Counted from the stretch's first letter, positions 7,305 through 15,108 are shown. The stretch: 20,626 bases of DNA from an uncultured Faecalibacterium sp. (GCA_902463905.1 CABQHF010000011.1:1-20626), one strand, 5' to 3'. The notes: generated by a model from the letters alone, not told the origin. Numbers and translations: made by a program.

Positions 7305-10300
7305 GTCCGCAAACAGCTTCTCGCCCTCGATGGTGATCTTCGTCTGCCGTCGTTCAGCATCTGCCCGATCTTCTCCATCTGGCCGCCGTTCTTGTAGCCG
7401 CCCAGCATCCGCAGCACCCGCTCGGCCCCCAGCATGTCCAGGTTGTACTTGGTCAGCAGGTTCTGCAGCCCGTCCAGCGCCCCGCCGGGATGGTTGCCCT
7501 TGCTCAGTGTCACCTCATAGGCTGCCTCGTCCGCGATCTTGCTCACCTCTTCGGCCTTCGCAAGGCTCACGGTCTTGTTCTCGTTCCGGATCACATGCAG
7601 CGTCGCGCTGGTGATGGCCTTCAGCATCCGCATCTGGTCCACCGTCATGGGCAGGTAGGTGCGGCTCTCGGTCTCCCGGATCCGCTTGCGCAGCCGCTCC
7701 TGCAAGGCCAGTGCCTTCTCGCTGTAGGGCAGCGCCTCGGCTTCCGCCAGCTTTGCCTGTAAATCAGCCAGCTTTGCATCCTTCCACGCCGTCAGGTCGG
7801 TCTGTAGCATCGTGATCAGCTTCGGCACCCCGGTCTGCTCCCACTCGGTGGTCATGGCCGTGGGGCTGCCCTCGCTGCCCATGCTCGCCAGAATGCTGTT
7901 CTGCAGCCGCGTCAGCTGGTTCACAGCCCGGTCGTTCAGCACGGTCAGGTCGGCGATCTTTGCCACCTCCGCCGCCTGCACGATCAGCCGCTGGCTCACA
8001 TACTTGCCCTTGCTCGGCCGCAGCACCATTTGGTTCAGCGCCGCCGCATCCTGCCGGATGCCCCGCTTCAGCTCGTCCATCTTCCGGCCGTCCCGTGCTT
8101 TCTGCACCCGCTTCTCCGCCACCCGCTTCGCAATGGCGATCTCCTCATCCCGCTGCTGGCGTGCCACCTCGGCGGCCAGTGCGTTCCGCTGCGCCTGCTT
8201 CTGCTGCCAGGCCTCGGCTTTCCGCTGGTTCTCTTCCTCCCATTCCATGATCTCGTTTTCCTGCACGATCAGGCTGTACTCCGCCCGGTCTGCCCGGCGC
8301 TGTTCGTCCCGCACCTGCCGGGCAAGGTCTGCGTTTTCGCCCCGCAGCTGCCGTACCTCCAGCCTCGCTTCGTCCCGCATCTGCTGCAGCTCGGTCTTCA
8401 TCCGCTTGCGCTCTGCCTTCCATTCCCGCTCATAGCTTTCCCGCAGCACGGTCAGCTTCTCGTTCAGGTCGCCCACATTGCTCACGTCCACGCCCAGCAG
8501 TTCCAGGTTCGCGTCCAGCTGCTTTTCCGCTTTCGCGTTCCGCTTCTGCAGCTCGCTCACCTGCTGCACCTCGGCGTTTCGGCCCGCTGTGCGCTGGTTC
8601 TCGGCCAGCCGCCGGTTGAATTCCCGGCTCTGCACCTTCTGCACGCCCCGCAGGCTCTTTTCCACCTCGGCCGCCCGCGCCGCGTCTCCGGCTGCCGCCT
8701 TCGCCGCCGCAAGGTTGCTCTGCTGGATGCCCTCGAAGATAGCCTGTGCGTCCGTCAGTTGCGGCAGCTGCATGATGTCCCCGATGATCCTTCCCGCCAG
8801 TTCCATTCTGGCGTCCTCATACTCCGCCTCGTCCGCAAAGCGGCTCATGGTCTTCGGCTTGATGGCATCGTGCAGGTTCATCAGTACGTCCAGCCACTCA
8901 GTACTCTCGAAGCTCAGACTGCCTGCCACGCCCGCCTTCTCGGCTGCATCCTTCCACAATGCCCGCGCGCCGTCCGGCGTTCCGCCCACGGCCCGGTTGT
9001 CGTTCACAATGCTCTCGTACTGCTCCGCCGGGTTGCCGTCCCGCACGCCGTCGGCCTGCCGCAGGGCCACACCGTGGCTGCGGGCCTCGGCCACCGCCGC
9101 GCTCCAGTTGCCGTAGCGCTTCACCAGCTCCGCCTTGGCCTTGCCGGTCTTGTTCACGGTGTACTCCAGCCGGTGCAGCTCCGGGTATTCGTCCCACAGC
9201 TCACTGTTGCGGTAGGTCGCCCCGTCCAGCACCTCGCCCGCCAGCGTCTCGGCCAGCGCCTGGGCCTTTGTCATGTCCGCGCCGTCCGCTTTCAGGTAGT
9301 CCACCAGCACCCGGGTCTCGTTGGCCAGCTTTGCCCGGTCGGCCCGGCTGGCGTTGGCTTTCGTCCACCGCGCCGCCAGCCCGTCCAGGCTGTCCTGGCT
9401 CACCTTCACGCCCCGCGTCACCCCAAAGAACTGGCTCAGGGTGTCCATGGCCGCCGCCGTGTTCGCAATATCCCGGCTCGCCTGCCGCTGGTCGTTCTTC
9501 TTTGCCTCCCGGCTGGCCTGCTCCGCCAGCTGGAAACGGAACTTTGCAAGGCTGCTTTCCTGCGCCAGCTCTCCGGTCTTGTAATACTCCCGGATCTCCC
9601 GCACCACCTTGTCCGCATCCACACGCCCGCTGTATTCCTTGCTGGCGGCAACCCTGCCGTCTGCTGTGGAGATGTCCAGCGTGAACTGCCTGCGCTCGCC
9701 GCCCAGCTGCTCGGCCATTTTCCGGATCTGTTCCAGCTGCTGCGCCGTGGGGGCCGTGTCCGCCGAAATGTCCACGCCCGGTGCCTCGGCCATCACACGC
9801 ACATTGCCGTCCAGCAAAAACTCATTCAGCGCTTCCGTGCCGTTCTTCACTTCCGCCGGGCCGAACACCTCCAGAATTTCCCGGTGGTCGGTGTCCCGGC
9901 TGCGGTCATTCTGGGCAAAGTCCAGCATCTGGCCGTCCGGCAGAATGTACCCTGCCCGCCGGAACTCTTCCGTCACGCCGAACTGTTCCTTTGCCAGCAC
10001 CCGCCGGTACTCTGCGTTGCCGCCGTACTCTTTGGCCTTGGCATCGTAGGCACGCTGTGCGTCCTTGGCCTGGGCGTCCTTCCGCTGCTGCAGACGCTCA
10101 TTGGCTGCTTTCATCTGCTCCGTCAGGGCACTGTCCCGCTCTTCCAGCGCGGCCAGTCGGCTGTTGTACTCCTTGCGCTTTGCAAGGTAGTCCTGGTATT
10201 CTGCGCTGTCCCGGTAGGCCTTGCCCTCTGCAGAAAAAACGCCCAGCGCCTTTTTCTTTGCCTCGATCCGCTGCACTTCGGCACTGTTCAGCCATGCGCT

Positions 10301-13300
10301 GCGTTCTTCCTTCAGGGCACTGCGCTGCTTGGTCAGCTGCTGCTGTTCGGTGCGCAGCTTTGCCAGCTCATCCTGCTCCGCCAGCTGATAGCGCACATTT
10401 TTCTGCACAGCTGCATTGTTTTCCTTGCTTTCGGCAGAGGTTTGTGCTATAGTAGTGTCAGAAGATACTTCCTGAGCATCCGCAAGGGTGCTCCGCACAG
10501 CTTTCGGGAGCTGTGTGGGAGTATCTTCTTTTTTTGTCATATTTCCCTCAGTGTCAAACGTCACATAGCTTCCATCTGTCCAGCATACCTCATGAACATA
10601 GAAATTCTTCATGCCATTCTGCCGGGTGTATTCTCTTACAATCACGCCTTCATACAGCTTTGTTCCGTCAATTTCGACGGGCGCTGCAAAGACATAAGTA
10701 TCATACCCTCGTCCCTGCCAGTTTTGCTCATACCCGATTTGCTTTCCTTTTTGAATTACTTCGGGGACTGCAGCAACCGCAACCTGTTTTGCTTTGCTGT
10801 TCCCATGCTGCACCGTTGCACGTGCACCGCTCTTTGTCAACTCCACCGTTCCGAAGTTTTCACGAATCACTTTGTTTCCTATAGAATCAAAGAATTCTTC
10901 AACATTGGAAATGTTTTCGTTTCGCGTTTTTCCGAAAGACACCTCTGTTCCTTCGATTGTCGCCACCGGTTTCATTTCTTCCAATTCGTCCAGATGGCCG
11001 TTCATCTGCTCCACCAGAGAATCTTTTCCCTCGTGCAGCTGGAACCGCACCCCCTGCGCCGCACCCTCACTCTTGAGGGCTGCGGCGTTTTCTTTTGCCG
11101 CCCGCAGGTTGTCCATGGCCTTTTCCGCATGGGCAAAATAGGCGTCCTGCAGGGCCCGTTTTTCCGCCTCGGCCAAACGCTGGGCTTTCAGGGCCGCCCG
11201 GTTCTCCGGGTCAAGGGTCAGCGCTTCCTTTGCCCGGCTGATGATGCCGTTCAGCATCTCCTTCACGGCGGTCATCACCTTGTGGATGGTGCCTGCCTTG
11301 CCGGCGTTCTTCTCCGCCTGCGCCCGCTGGAATTCGGCCCACCGGGTCACGCTCTCGGCACTGTCAAAAATGCCGCGCCAGCTGTCCGCCACCAGTTCCT
11401 CGGCTGCTTCCTCGTAGGTCAGGCCCTGCTGTGCGTAATCCGTCAGCTTTCCTCGGATCAGCTCGTCGATGTTTTCAAAGCCCTCGCTCTTCGCAAGGTA
11501 TTCCAGCACATGCTGCTGCACCGCTTTTGCGCCCTCGGCGTCCAAAGCGTTATACCAGTGCCAGTCCTCGTGCAGCGCGGTGCCGAACACGTCTCCCGTG
11601 CTGTCTGCAAAAAAGATCTGTCCGGCAGCCGTGTCCACATAGGCCCTCACCCGCTCGTCGCCTTCCAGCACCGCCTTCAGCACCGCATCGGTGTCGGTGC
11701 CCCGCGCGTTCAGCTCAATCAGCTTCGTGGCCACCTCGTCTGCCGTGCGCATGGTGCCTTTGTACAGCACCCGTCCGCTGCCGCTCACGCTCTTTGCGCT
11801 CAGCGCACCGCCCGGTGTCCCGGTCTGCACGGCCCCGGCTTCCGCTTCGCCCTTGCCCTGCAGCCACGCGATCTTCAGCGCCGCCGCGCCGCCGGGCTGT
11901 GCCAGCACATAGTCCGTGTTCACCGTAAGGCCGTTCATGCCCTTCGCCAGCTCCATAGCCTTGTCAAAGGTGGTCACGTCCTCCATCTGTCCCAGCCGGT
12001 ACAGGCTGGAGGCCGCCGCCGCATACCGGCTCTCGTCCGCAATGCCCGTCGGCATGTTCCGGCTGATGGTCTTTGCTGCACCCTCGCTCACCTTCCAGCG
12101 CTGCAGCTCCCGCTGCACGCTGTTCTGCTTCTCGGCTGTCCCTCGCTGCTGCAGCCCCACCGTCTCCCGCATGGTACCCGGCTCTTCCTGCTGTGCAGCC
12201 GCGCTTCCCACCGTTTCCCCGGCGTTTTCCACGCGCTGTGCTGTGGCTGTCAGGTTCTCCGCCCGGCGTTCCGCAGTGCTGCCTGCATCCTGCATCATCT
12301 GCGCACCGCTCTTCAGTTCTGTGCCGGTGCCCCGCGGTTCGCTTTCTTCCTGTGCCGTCTGCTCTGCTATCTTCTCACTTGCTTCCGGTGCCGCCGTCTG
12401 TGGCTGCAGGGTCGTTTCTCCCGCCTGCTGTACCGTCTGCCTGTCTGCTATTCCCTGCAGCGCCTGCCGGATCTCCTCTCTGTTCTGCGGCAGCCGGATC
12501 CCGTACTCCTGCTCCACCTCTGCGCGTGCATTCGCACTGAGCACTCCGCTTGCAAAAAACTTGGCGGTCTCTTCCTGCACGGTTCCCGCCGCCATATCCT
12601 GCGCTAGCTGCCGCACAAACACATCCTCGCTCTGTGCCAGCTGCCGCACCGCCGGGTCATCATTCACCGCCGTCTGCTCCGTCACCGTCTCACTTGCCGC
12701 CGGGGCCGTTTCCTTCTGCAGCACTGCCGCATCTTCCGTCTGCTGTGCGGCATTCCCCACTTGCCGGTCATTTGCTGCCGCCTGCCGTTCCGTCTCAAAA
12801 GCTCGCCCCTCGGGAGAGCTGTCAGCGCCCTTCGCTGGCTGAGAGGGTTCGTTCCGCTGCACCGTCTGACCGTCCGCTGTCTCCAGCGCCGCGCTCATCC
12901 TGCCCAGCTGGGTGCCCACGGCACCGCCCAGTGCGCCGGAAGCGCCGCCGGAAAGGCCGCTTTCCAGCGCCTGCAAAAAGGTATCCCGGCTGAACATCTC
13001 CTCGGCCGCCTGCGCGTCGCCCAGGGCCGCGTCAATGGCCTTGTCCGCATAGGTCTCCACAAAGGCCTGCATGGCATTGTCAATGCCGCCGGACACCGCA
13101 TTCGCCACCATCGGGTACTGCTGCGCCAGTACGCCGTTGTCCGCCACGCTACGCACCACGTCCGCCAGCTTCCCCGCCGGCGTGTCCTTGGCGTAGTCGC
13201 TGCCCATGGTCCGGGCAAGGTCGGCCGCGCCCACGCTGTTGATGGCCCAGCCCGCGCCAAACTTTGCAAGGCCGCCCACCAGCGTCTTGCCCGCGCTCTC

Positions 13301-13543
13301 GCCCTTGTCAATGCTCTGGCCCATAGCTTCCGCGCCGCCCTGGGCGCTCAGCACCGGCAGCACCAGCGCCGGGCTGATGCCCGCCACCGCAAGGTTCTCC
13401 GCCGCGCTGGTAGCCACGCCCATCAGCTGTTTTTCCACTGGGGTCAGGCCTGCCTGTGCGCGTTCGGTGCGCTGCTTTCCGTAGTTGTACAGCTGGTGCC
13501 CCACGCTCTCGTTCGCTTCCGTCCCCGCAATGCGTGCGCGCAT
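7301..13543 (-). CDS. Giant polyvalent phage protein, main part (5'-truncated, 3'-frameshifted)
   Basis: The 2080-aa frame starts at a fortuitous ATG directly at the IS junction, with an in-frame stop 5 codons upstream and no proper ribosome site. It is therefore the interior of a larger gene. It ends out of frame (RRRSPSRARSCLRT) after a 1-nt shift near 7345. Regions in order: Ala/Gly-rich hydrophobic stretches (about 50-180) and a glycine-zipper-like SGGASGALGGAVG (near 195); a Gln/Glu/Thr-rich linker (200-480); a metallopeptidase-like domain with HEDWH at 658-662 and EEAAEELVAD near 711-720 as possible third ligand; a module at about 838-1045 resembling polyvalent-protein LPD3/BECR-nuclease domains (ATVQHGNSKAK, YDTYVFAAPVEIDG, FYVHEV); coiled coil; a GYILPDGQMLDF domain near 1200; the ELWDEYPELHRLEY region; and long coiled coils at about 1640-1900. 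RFQL/RYQL motifs recur at 833, 1051 and 1336. No function is proven. Confidence 0.82.
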   Translation of the reverse strand: MRARIAGTEANESVGHQLYNYGKQRTERAQAGLTPVEKQLMGVATSAAENLAVAGISPALVLPVLSAQGGAEAMGQSIDKGESAGKTLVGGLAKFGAGWAINSVGAADLARTMGSDYAKDTPAGKLADVVRSVADNGVLAQQYPMVANAVSGGIDNAMQAFVETYADKAIDAALGDAQAAEEMFSRDTFLQALESGLSGGASGALGGAVGTQLGRMSAALETADGQTVQRNEPSQPAKGADSSPEGRAFETERQAAANDRQVGNAAQQTEDAAVLQKETAPAASETVTEQTAVNDDPAVRQLAQSEDVFVRQLAQDMAAGTVQEETAKFFASGVLSANARAEVEQEYGIRLPQNREEIRQALQGIADRQTVQQAGETTLQPQTAAPEASEKIAEQTAQEESEPRGTGTELKSGAQMMQDAGSTAERRAENLTATAQRVENAGETVGSAAAQQEEPGTMRETVGLQQRGTAEKQNSVQRELQRWKVSEGAAKTISRNMPTGIADESRYAAAASSLYRLGQMEDVTTFDKAMELAKGMNGLTVNTDYVLAQPGGAAALKIAWLQGKGEAEAGAVQTGTPGGALSAKSVSGSGRVLYKGTMRTADEVATKLIELNARGTDTDAVLKAVLEGDERVRAYVDTAAGQIFFADSTGDVFGTALHEDWHWYNALDAEGAKAVQQHVLEYLAKSEGFENIDELIRGKLTDYAQQGLTYEEAAEELVADSWRGIFDSAESVTRWAEFQRAQAEKNAGKAGTIHKVMTAVKEMLNGIISRAKEALTLDPENRAALKAQRLAEAEKRALQDAYFAHAEKAMDNLRAAKENAAALKSEGAAQGVRFQLHEGKDSLVEQMNGHLDELEEMKPVATIEGTEVSFGKTRNENISNVEEFFDSIGNKVIRENFGTVELTKSGARATVQHGNSKAKQVAVAAVPEVIQKGKQIGYEQNWQGRGYDTYVFAAPVEIDGTKLYEGVIVREYTRQNGMKNFYVHEVCWTDGSYVTFDTEGNMTKKEDTPTQLPKAVRSTLADAQEVSSDTTIAQTSAESKENNAAVQKNVRYQLAEQDELAKLRTEQQQLTKQRSALKEERSAWLNSAEVQRIEAKKKALGVFSAEGKAYRDSAEYQDYLAKRKEYNSRLAALEERDSALTEQMKAANERLQQRKDAQAKDAQRAYDAKAKEYGGNAEYRRVLAKEQFGVTEEFRRAGYILPDGQMLDFAQNDRSRDTDHREILEVFGPAEVKNGTEALNEFLLDGNVRVMAEAPGVDISADTAPTAQQLEQIRKMAEQLGGERRQFTLDISTADGRVAASKEYSGRVDADKVVREIREYYKTGELAQESSLAKFRFQLAEQASREAKKNDQRQASRDIANTAAAMDTLSQFFGVTRGVKVSQDSLDGLAARWTKANASRADRAKLANETRVLVDYLKADGADMTKAQALAETLAGEVLDGATYRNSELWDEYPELHRLEYTVNKTGKAKAELVKRYGNWSAAVAEARSHGVALRQADGVRDGNPAEQYESIVNDNRAVGGTPDGARALWKDAAEKAGVAGSLSFESTEWLDVLMNLHDAIKPKTMSRFADEAEYEDARMELAGRIIGDIMQLPQLTDAQAIFEGIQQSNLAAAKAAAGDAARAAEVEKSLRGVQKVQSREFNRRLAENQRTAGRNAEVQQVSELQKRNAKAEKQLDANLELLGVDVSNVGDLNEKLTVLRESYEREWKAERKRMKTELQQMRDEARLEVRQLRGENADLARQVRDEQRRADRAEYSLIVQENEIMEWEEENQRKAEAWQQKQAQRNALAAEVARQQRDEEIAIAKRVAEKRVQKARDGRKMDELKRGIRQDAAALNQMVLRPSKGKYVSQRLIVQAAEVAKIADLTVLNDRAVNQLTRLQNSILASMGSEGSPTAMTTEWEQTGVPKLITMLQTDLTAWKDAKLADLQAKLAEAEALPYSEKALALQERLRKRIRETESRTYLPMTVDQMRMLKAITSATLHVIRNENKTVSLAKAEEVSKIADEAAYEVTLSKGNHPGGALDGLQNLLTKYNLDMLGAERVLRMLGGYKNGGQMEKIGQMLNDGRRRSPSRARSCLRT
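10460..10535 (+). other. Compact three-way-junction inverted-repeat structure with T run
   Basis: A closing stem pairs 10460-10472 with 10517-10529 (13 bp, one U-G). Inside are a 7-bp hairpin with a GCAA loop (10475-10481/10486-10492) and a 7-bp hairpin with a TTCGGG loop (10496-10502/10509-10515). Only 2, 3 and 1 nt are unpaired at the junction, and seven Ts follow on the plus strand (10529-10535). It lies inside the giant gene's coding sequence at one edge of the low-GC module. On the plus strand it would resemble an intrinsic terminator; its role is unknown. Confidence 0.65.
11057..11096 (+). other. Terminator-like hairpin at the other edge of the low-GC module
   Basis: CGCCGC (11057-11062) pairs with GCGGCG (11082-11087), and CCCTC (11064-11068) with GAGGG (11075-11079), over a 6-nt loop. 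TTTTCTTTT follows on the plus strand. It lies within coding sequence of the giant gene, on the antisense strand, just outside the RFQLHE motif that opens the module. Confidence 0.55.
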
Positions 13544-14058
13544 CTGCCTTTGTTTTCATGGTAAATTGCTGTGATTTCTTCCTTGGCTGCCTCGTGCTTA
13601 TCTGCACGGTTCATCTGTTTCAGATGATAGTAGAACGTCGCACGGGGCAGTTGAGCGATGGAAAGAAGAATTTTGAGAGAATGCTTTTGCCTCAGCTTTT
13701 GAACTACCAGCGTTTTTTGCACTGACGTCGCTCGTCCTCCAAAACCAAGGCTTGCAGATTTTTTTAAGTAATCTACCTCTGCTCGCAACCGCTGAACTTC
13801 TGCCAGAAGATCTCCCTTTATTTTTTTTGGCATCTGCTTTGGCGACCGTCCTTTGCTGCTGTGTCCTCGACGTTCAACAGCAAATCCTTCCGCCCCTTCG
13901 GTCAGATAGATGCGTTCCCCATCCTGAATCCTGTGGTGGTCGTTTACCTCAAACCTCCGCGCTGTTTCGCGATAACTCAGCTTTTCTTCCAGCATCGTTT
14001 CTATTACATGTTTCTTGAACTCCGGTGTATACCGTTTATTCGGTATTCCCTTTGGCAT
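13444..14058 (-). pseudogene. IS3-family transposase, truncated after the start of OrfB
   Basis: The frame encodes 204 aa, of which the first 172 are IS-derived. An OrfA-type helix-turn-helix (KRYTPEFKKHVIETML; YRETARRFEV) and the leucine-zipper-like LLAEVQRLRAEVDYLKK (about 84-100) are followed, in the same frame, by an OrfB start (KLRQKHSLKILLSIAQLPR, FYYHLKQM) that breaks off at IYHENKGR. Family members continue there with a YGYRRI-type sequence; here out-of-frame prophage sequence follows instead. The DDE catalytic domain is missing, so the protein cannot transpose the element. GGGGTGA precedes the ATG. OrfA and OrfB are normally joined by frameshifting, but here they lie in one frame. 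Confidence 0.88.
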
Positions 14059-14119
14059 ATAAATTCACCCCACTTGTTAGATAGTATATCATACTGTCTA
14101 ACAAATGGGGTGCAGTTCA
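13546..14119 (-). mobile_element. 5' fragment of an IS3-family insertion sequence
   Basis: The outer end reads TGAACTGCACCCCATTTG on the minus strand from 14119, a typical IS3-family terminal repeat starting with TG. The transposase gene follows inward. The fragment stops within the early OrfB codons at about 13543-13548, where prophage coding sequence begins. The right terminal repeat is missing, so no target duplication can be checked. The outer end lies 31 nt from the recR stop codon. Confidence 0.88.
14068..14110. repeat. Long palindrome at the IS end, upstream of the transposase
   Basis: Two 20-nt arms (14068-14087 and 14091-14110) differ at only 2 positions and are separated by 3 nt. 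In minus-strand RNA the distal arm ends in GTGGGG, which is the start of the transposase ribosome site. A transcript entering from recR could therefore fold it shut. Confidence 0.8.
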
Positions 14120-14150
14120 AGCCTGACAGATGGGGCGTTCGTTTTTCGGT

Positions 14151-14750
14151 TTACAGTTCTCCGCGGCCGGAAAGTGCGCGGTACAGCGTGGTCTCGTCGG
14201 TGTACTCCAGGCTGGCGCCCACCGGCAGGCCGTAGGCCAGGCGGGTCGTCTTGATGCCCAGCGGCTTGATGAGCTTGGCCAGATACATGGCGGTAGCCTC
14301 CCCTTCCACGGTGGGGTTCATGGCCATGATCACTTCCTTGACCTTGCCGTCGCCCAGGCGGGCCAATAGTTCCTTCACACTGAGCTGCTCGGCCCCGATA
14401 CCGTCCATGGGGCTGATCAGGCCATGCAGCACATGGTACAGGCCGTGGTACTCCCGCGTGCGCTCAAACGCCTGCACATCCCGCGGCGTTTCCACCACGC
14501 AGATGACCGACGTATCCCGCTTGGTGCTGGCGCAGATGGGGCAGACCTCGGCCTCGGTGTAATTCTGGCAGATGCGGCAGCGGTGGAGCTTGGTGTGCGC
14601 GTTCTGGATAGCCGATGCCAGGGCCGCTGCATCCTCATCGGACATGCTCAGCACCTGATATGCCATGCGGGTCGCGCCTTTGCGCCCGATGCCCGGAAAC
14701 TTGCCGAACTCTTCGATCAGCTTTTCCAGCGGGGCAGCATTGTAGCCCAT
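14151..14750 (-). CDS. recR: Recombination mediator protein RecR
   Basis: The 199-aa RecR has the family's full length. An N-terminal helix-hairpin-helix region contains FPGIGRKGATRMAYQVL. A zinc finger uses C58, C61, C70 and C73. A Toprim domain (ICVVETPRD with E87, then ISPMDGIG and NPTVEGEATAMYL) precedes the C-terminal TRLAYGLPVGASLEYTDETTL. With RecO it loads RecA on SSB-coated gaps in the RecF pathway. GGAGGG lies 7 nt before ATG. It follows ybaB by 19 nt and is the third gene of the dnaX-ybaB-recR operon. No terminator follows the stop: the IS fragment begins 31 nt downstream, so readthrough into IS and prophage is likely. Confidence 0.97.
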   Translation of the reverse strand: MGYNAAPLEKLIEEFGKFPGIGRKGATRMAYQVLSMSDEDAAALASAIQNAHTKLHRCRICQNYTEAEVCPICASTKRDTSVICVVETPRDVQAFERTREYHGLYHVLHGLISPMDGIGAEQLSVKELLARLGDGKVKEVIMAMNPTVEGEATAMYLAKLIKPLGIKTTRLAYGLPVGASLEYTDETTLYRALSGRGEL

Positions 14751-14769
14751 GTTCTTCCCTCCAGCCGGA

Positions 14770-15108
14770 TCAGAGACCCGGAATGTTCATGCCGCCGGTC
14801 AGCTTACCCATCTCGGCCTCAGCAGTCTCGTCCACCTGCTTGACGGTGGCGTTGACGGCTGCAGCCACCAGATCTTCCAGCATCTCGATGTCGTCCGGAT
14901 CCACAGCCTCGGGCTTGATGGTGATGGCCAGCACCTCATGCTTGCCGTTCATCTTCACGGTGACCATCTCACCGGAAGCGCTGCCGGTGTACTCGGCGGC
15001 TTCCAGCTCGGCCTGCTTGGCCTTCATGTCCTCCTGCATCTTCTGAGCCTGACGCATCAGGGCGTTCATATCGGGGCGGCCAAAGCCTGCGGGCATTCTT
15101 GCTTTCAT
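14770..15108 (-). CDS. ybaB: Nucleoid-associated protein YbaB/EbfC
   Basis: The 112-aa protein matches the YbaB/EbfC family: MNALMRQAQKMQEDM at the N-terminal helix, GEMVTVKMNGKHEVLAITI strands, then PDDIEMLEDLVAAAVN and a Gly/Met-rich tail (GKLTGGMNIPGL). These dimers bind DNA without strong sequence specificity and are almost always encoded between dnaX and recR, as here. AAAGGAG lies 8 nt before the ATG at 15108. The first 13 residues (MKARMPAGFGRPD) precede the usual family start, but the ribosome site supports this longer form. Confidence 0.95.
   Translation of the reverse strand: MKARMPAGFGRPDMNALMRQAQKMQEDMKAKQAELEAAEYTGSASGEMVTVKMNGKHEVLAITIKPEAVDPDDIEMLEDLVAAAVNATVKQVDETAEAEMGKLTGGMNIPGL

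Larger units (their letters stand above)
1007..13545 (-). mobile_element. Prophage remnant (late tail/lysis part plus giant protein)
   Basis: A contiguous minus-strand cassette carries tail-fibre, XkdX-like, M15 endolysin and SPP1-type holin genes behind a giant polyvalent-type gene. Genes are tightly packed, with stop codons inside the next ribosome site (TAAGGAGG). It abuts the ssrA 3' end on one side and ends abruptly in a truncated IS3-family element on the other. Integrase, repressor, terminase, portal, capsid and tail-tube genes are absent, so the element cannot be a complete phage. The outer limits are set by the 12-bp repeat and the IS junction; true att sites are not visible. Confidence 0.9.

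Noticed and set aside
7341..7352. Programmed ribosomal frameshift joining the giant protein halves
   Set aside because: No slippery heptamer or obvious downstream stimulatory structure; a 1-nt deletion in a decaying prophage explains it better.
8030..12607. A 1525-codon open frame on the plus strand opposite the giant gene
   Set aside because: It is the antisense shadow of a high-GC gene; its composition (Leu, His, Arg, Pro, Cys rich) is not protein-like and it has no ribosome site.
14120..14150. Far prophage attachment site next to recR
   Set aside because: No copy of the ssrA 3' end sequence is found there; the IS end abuts the recR downstream region directly.
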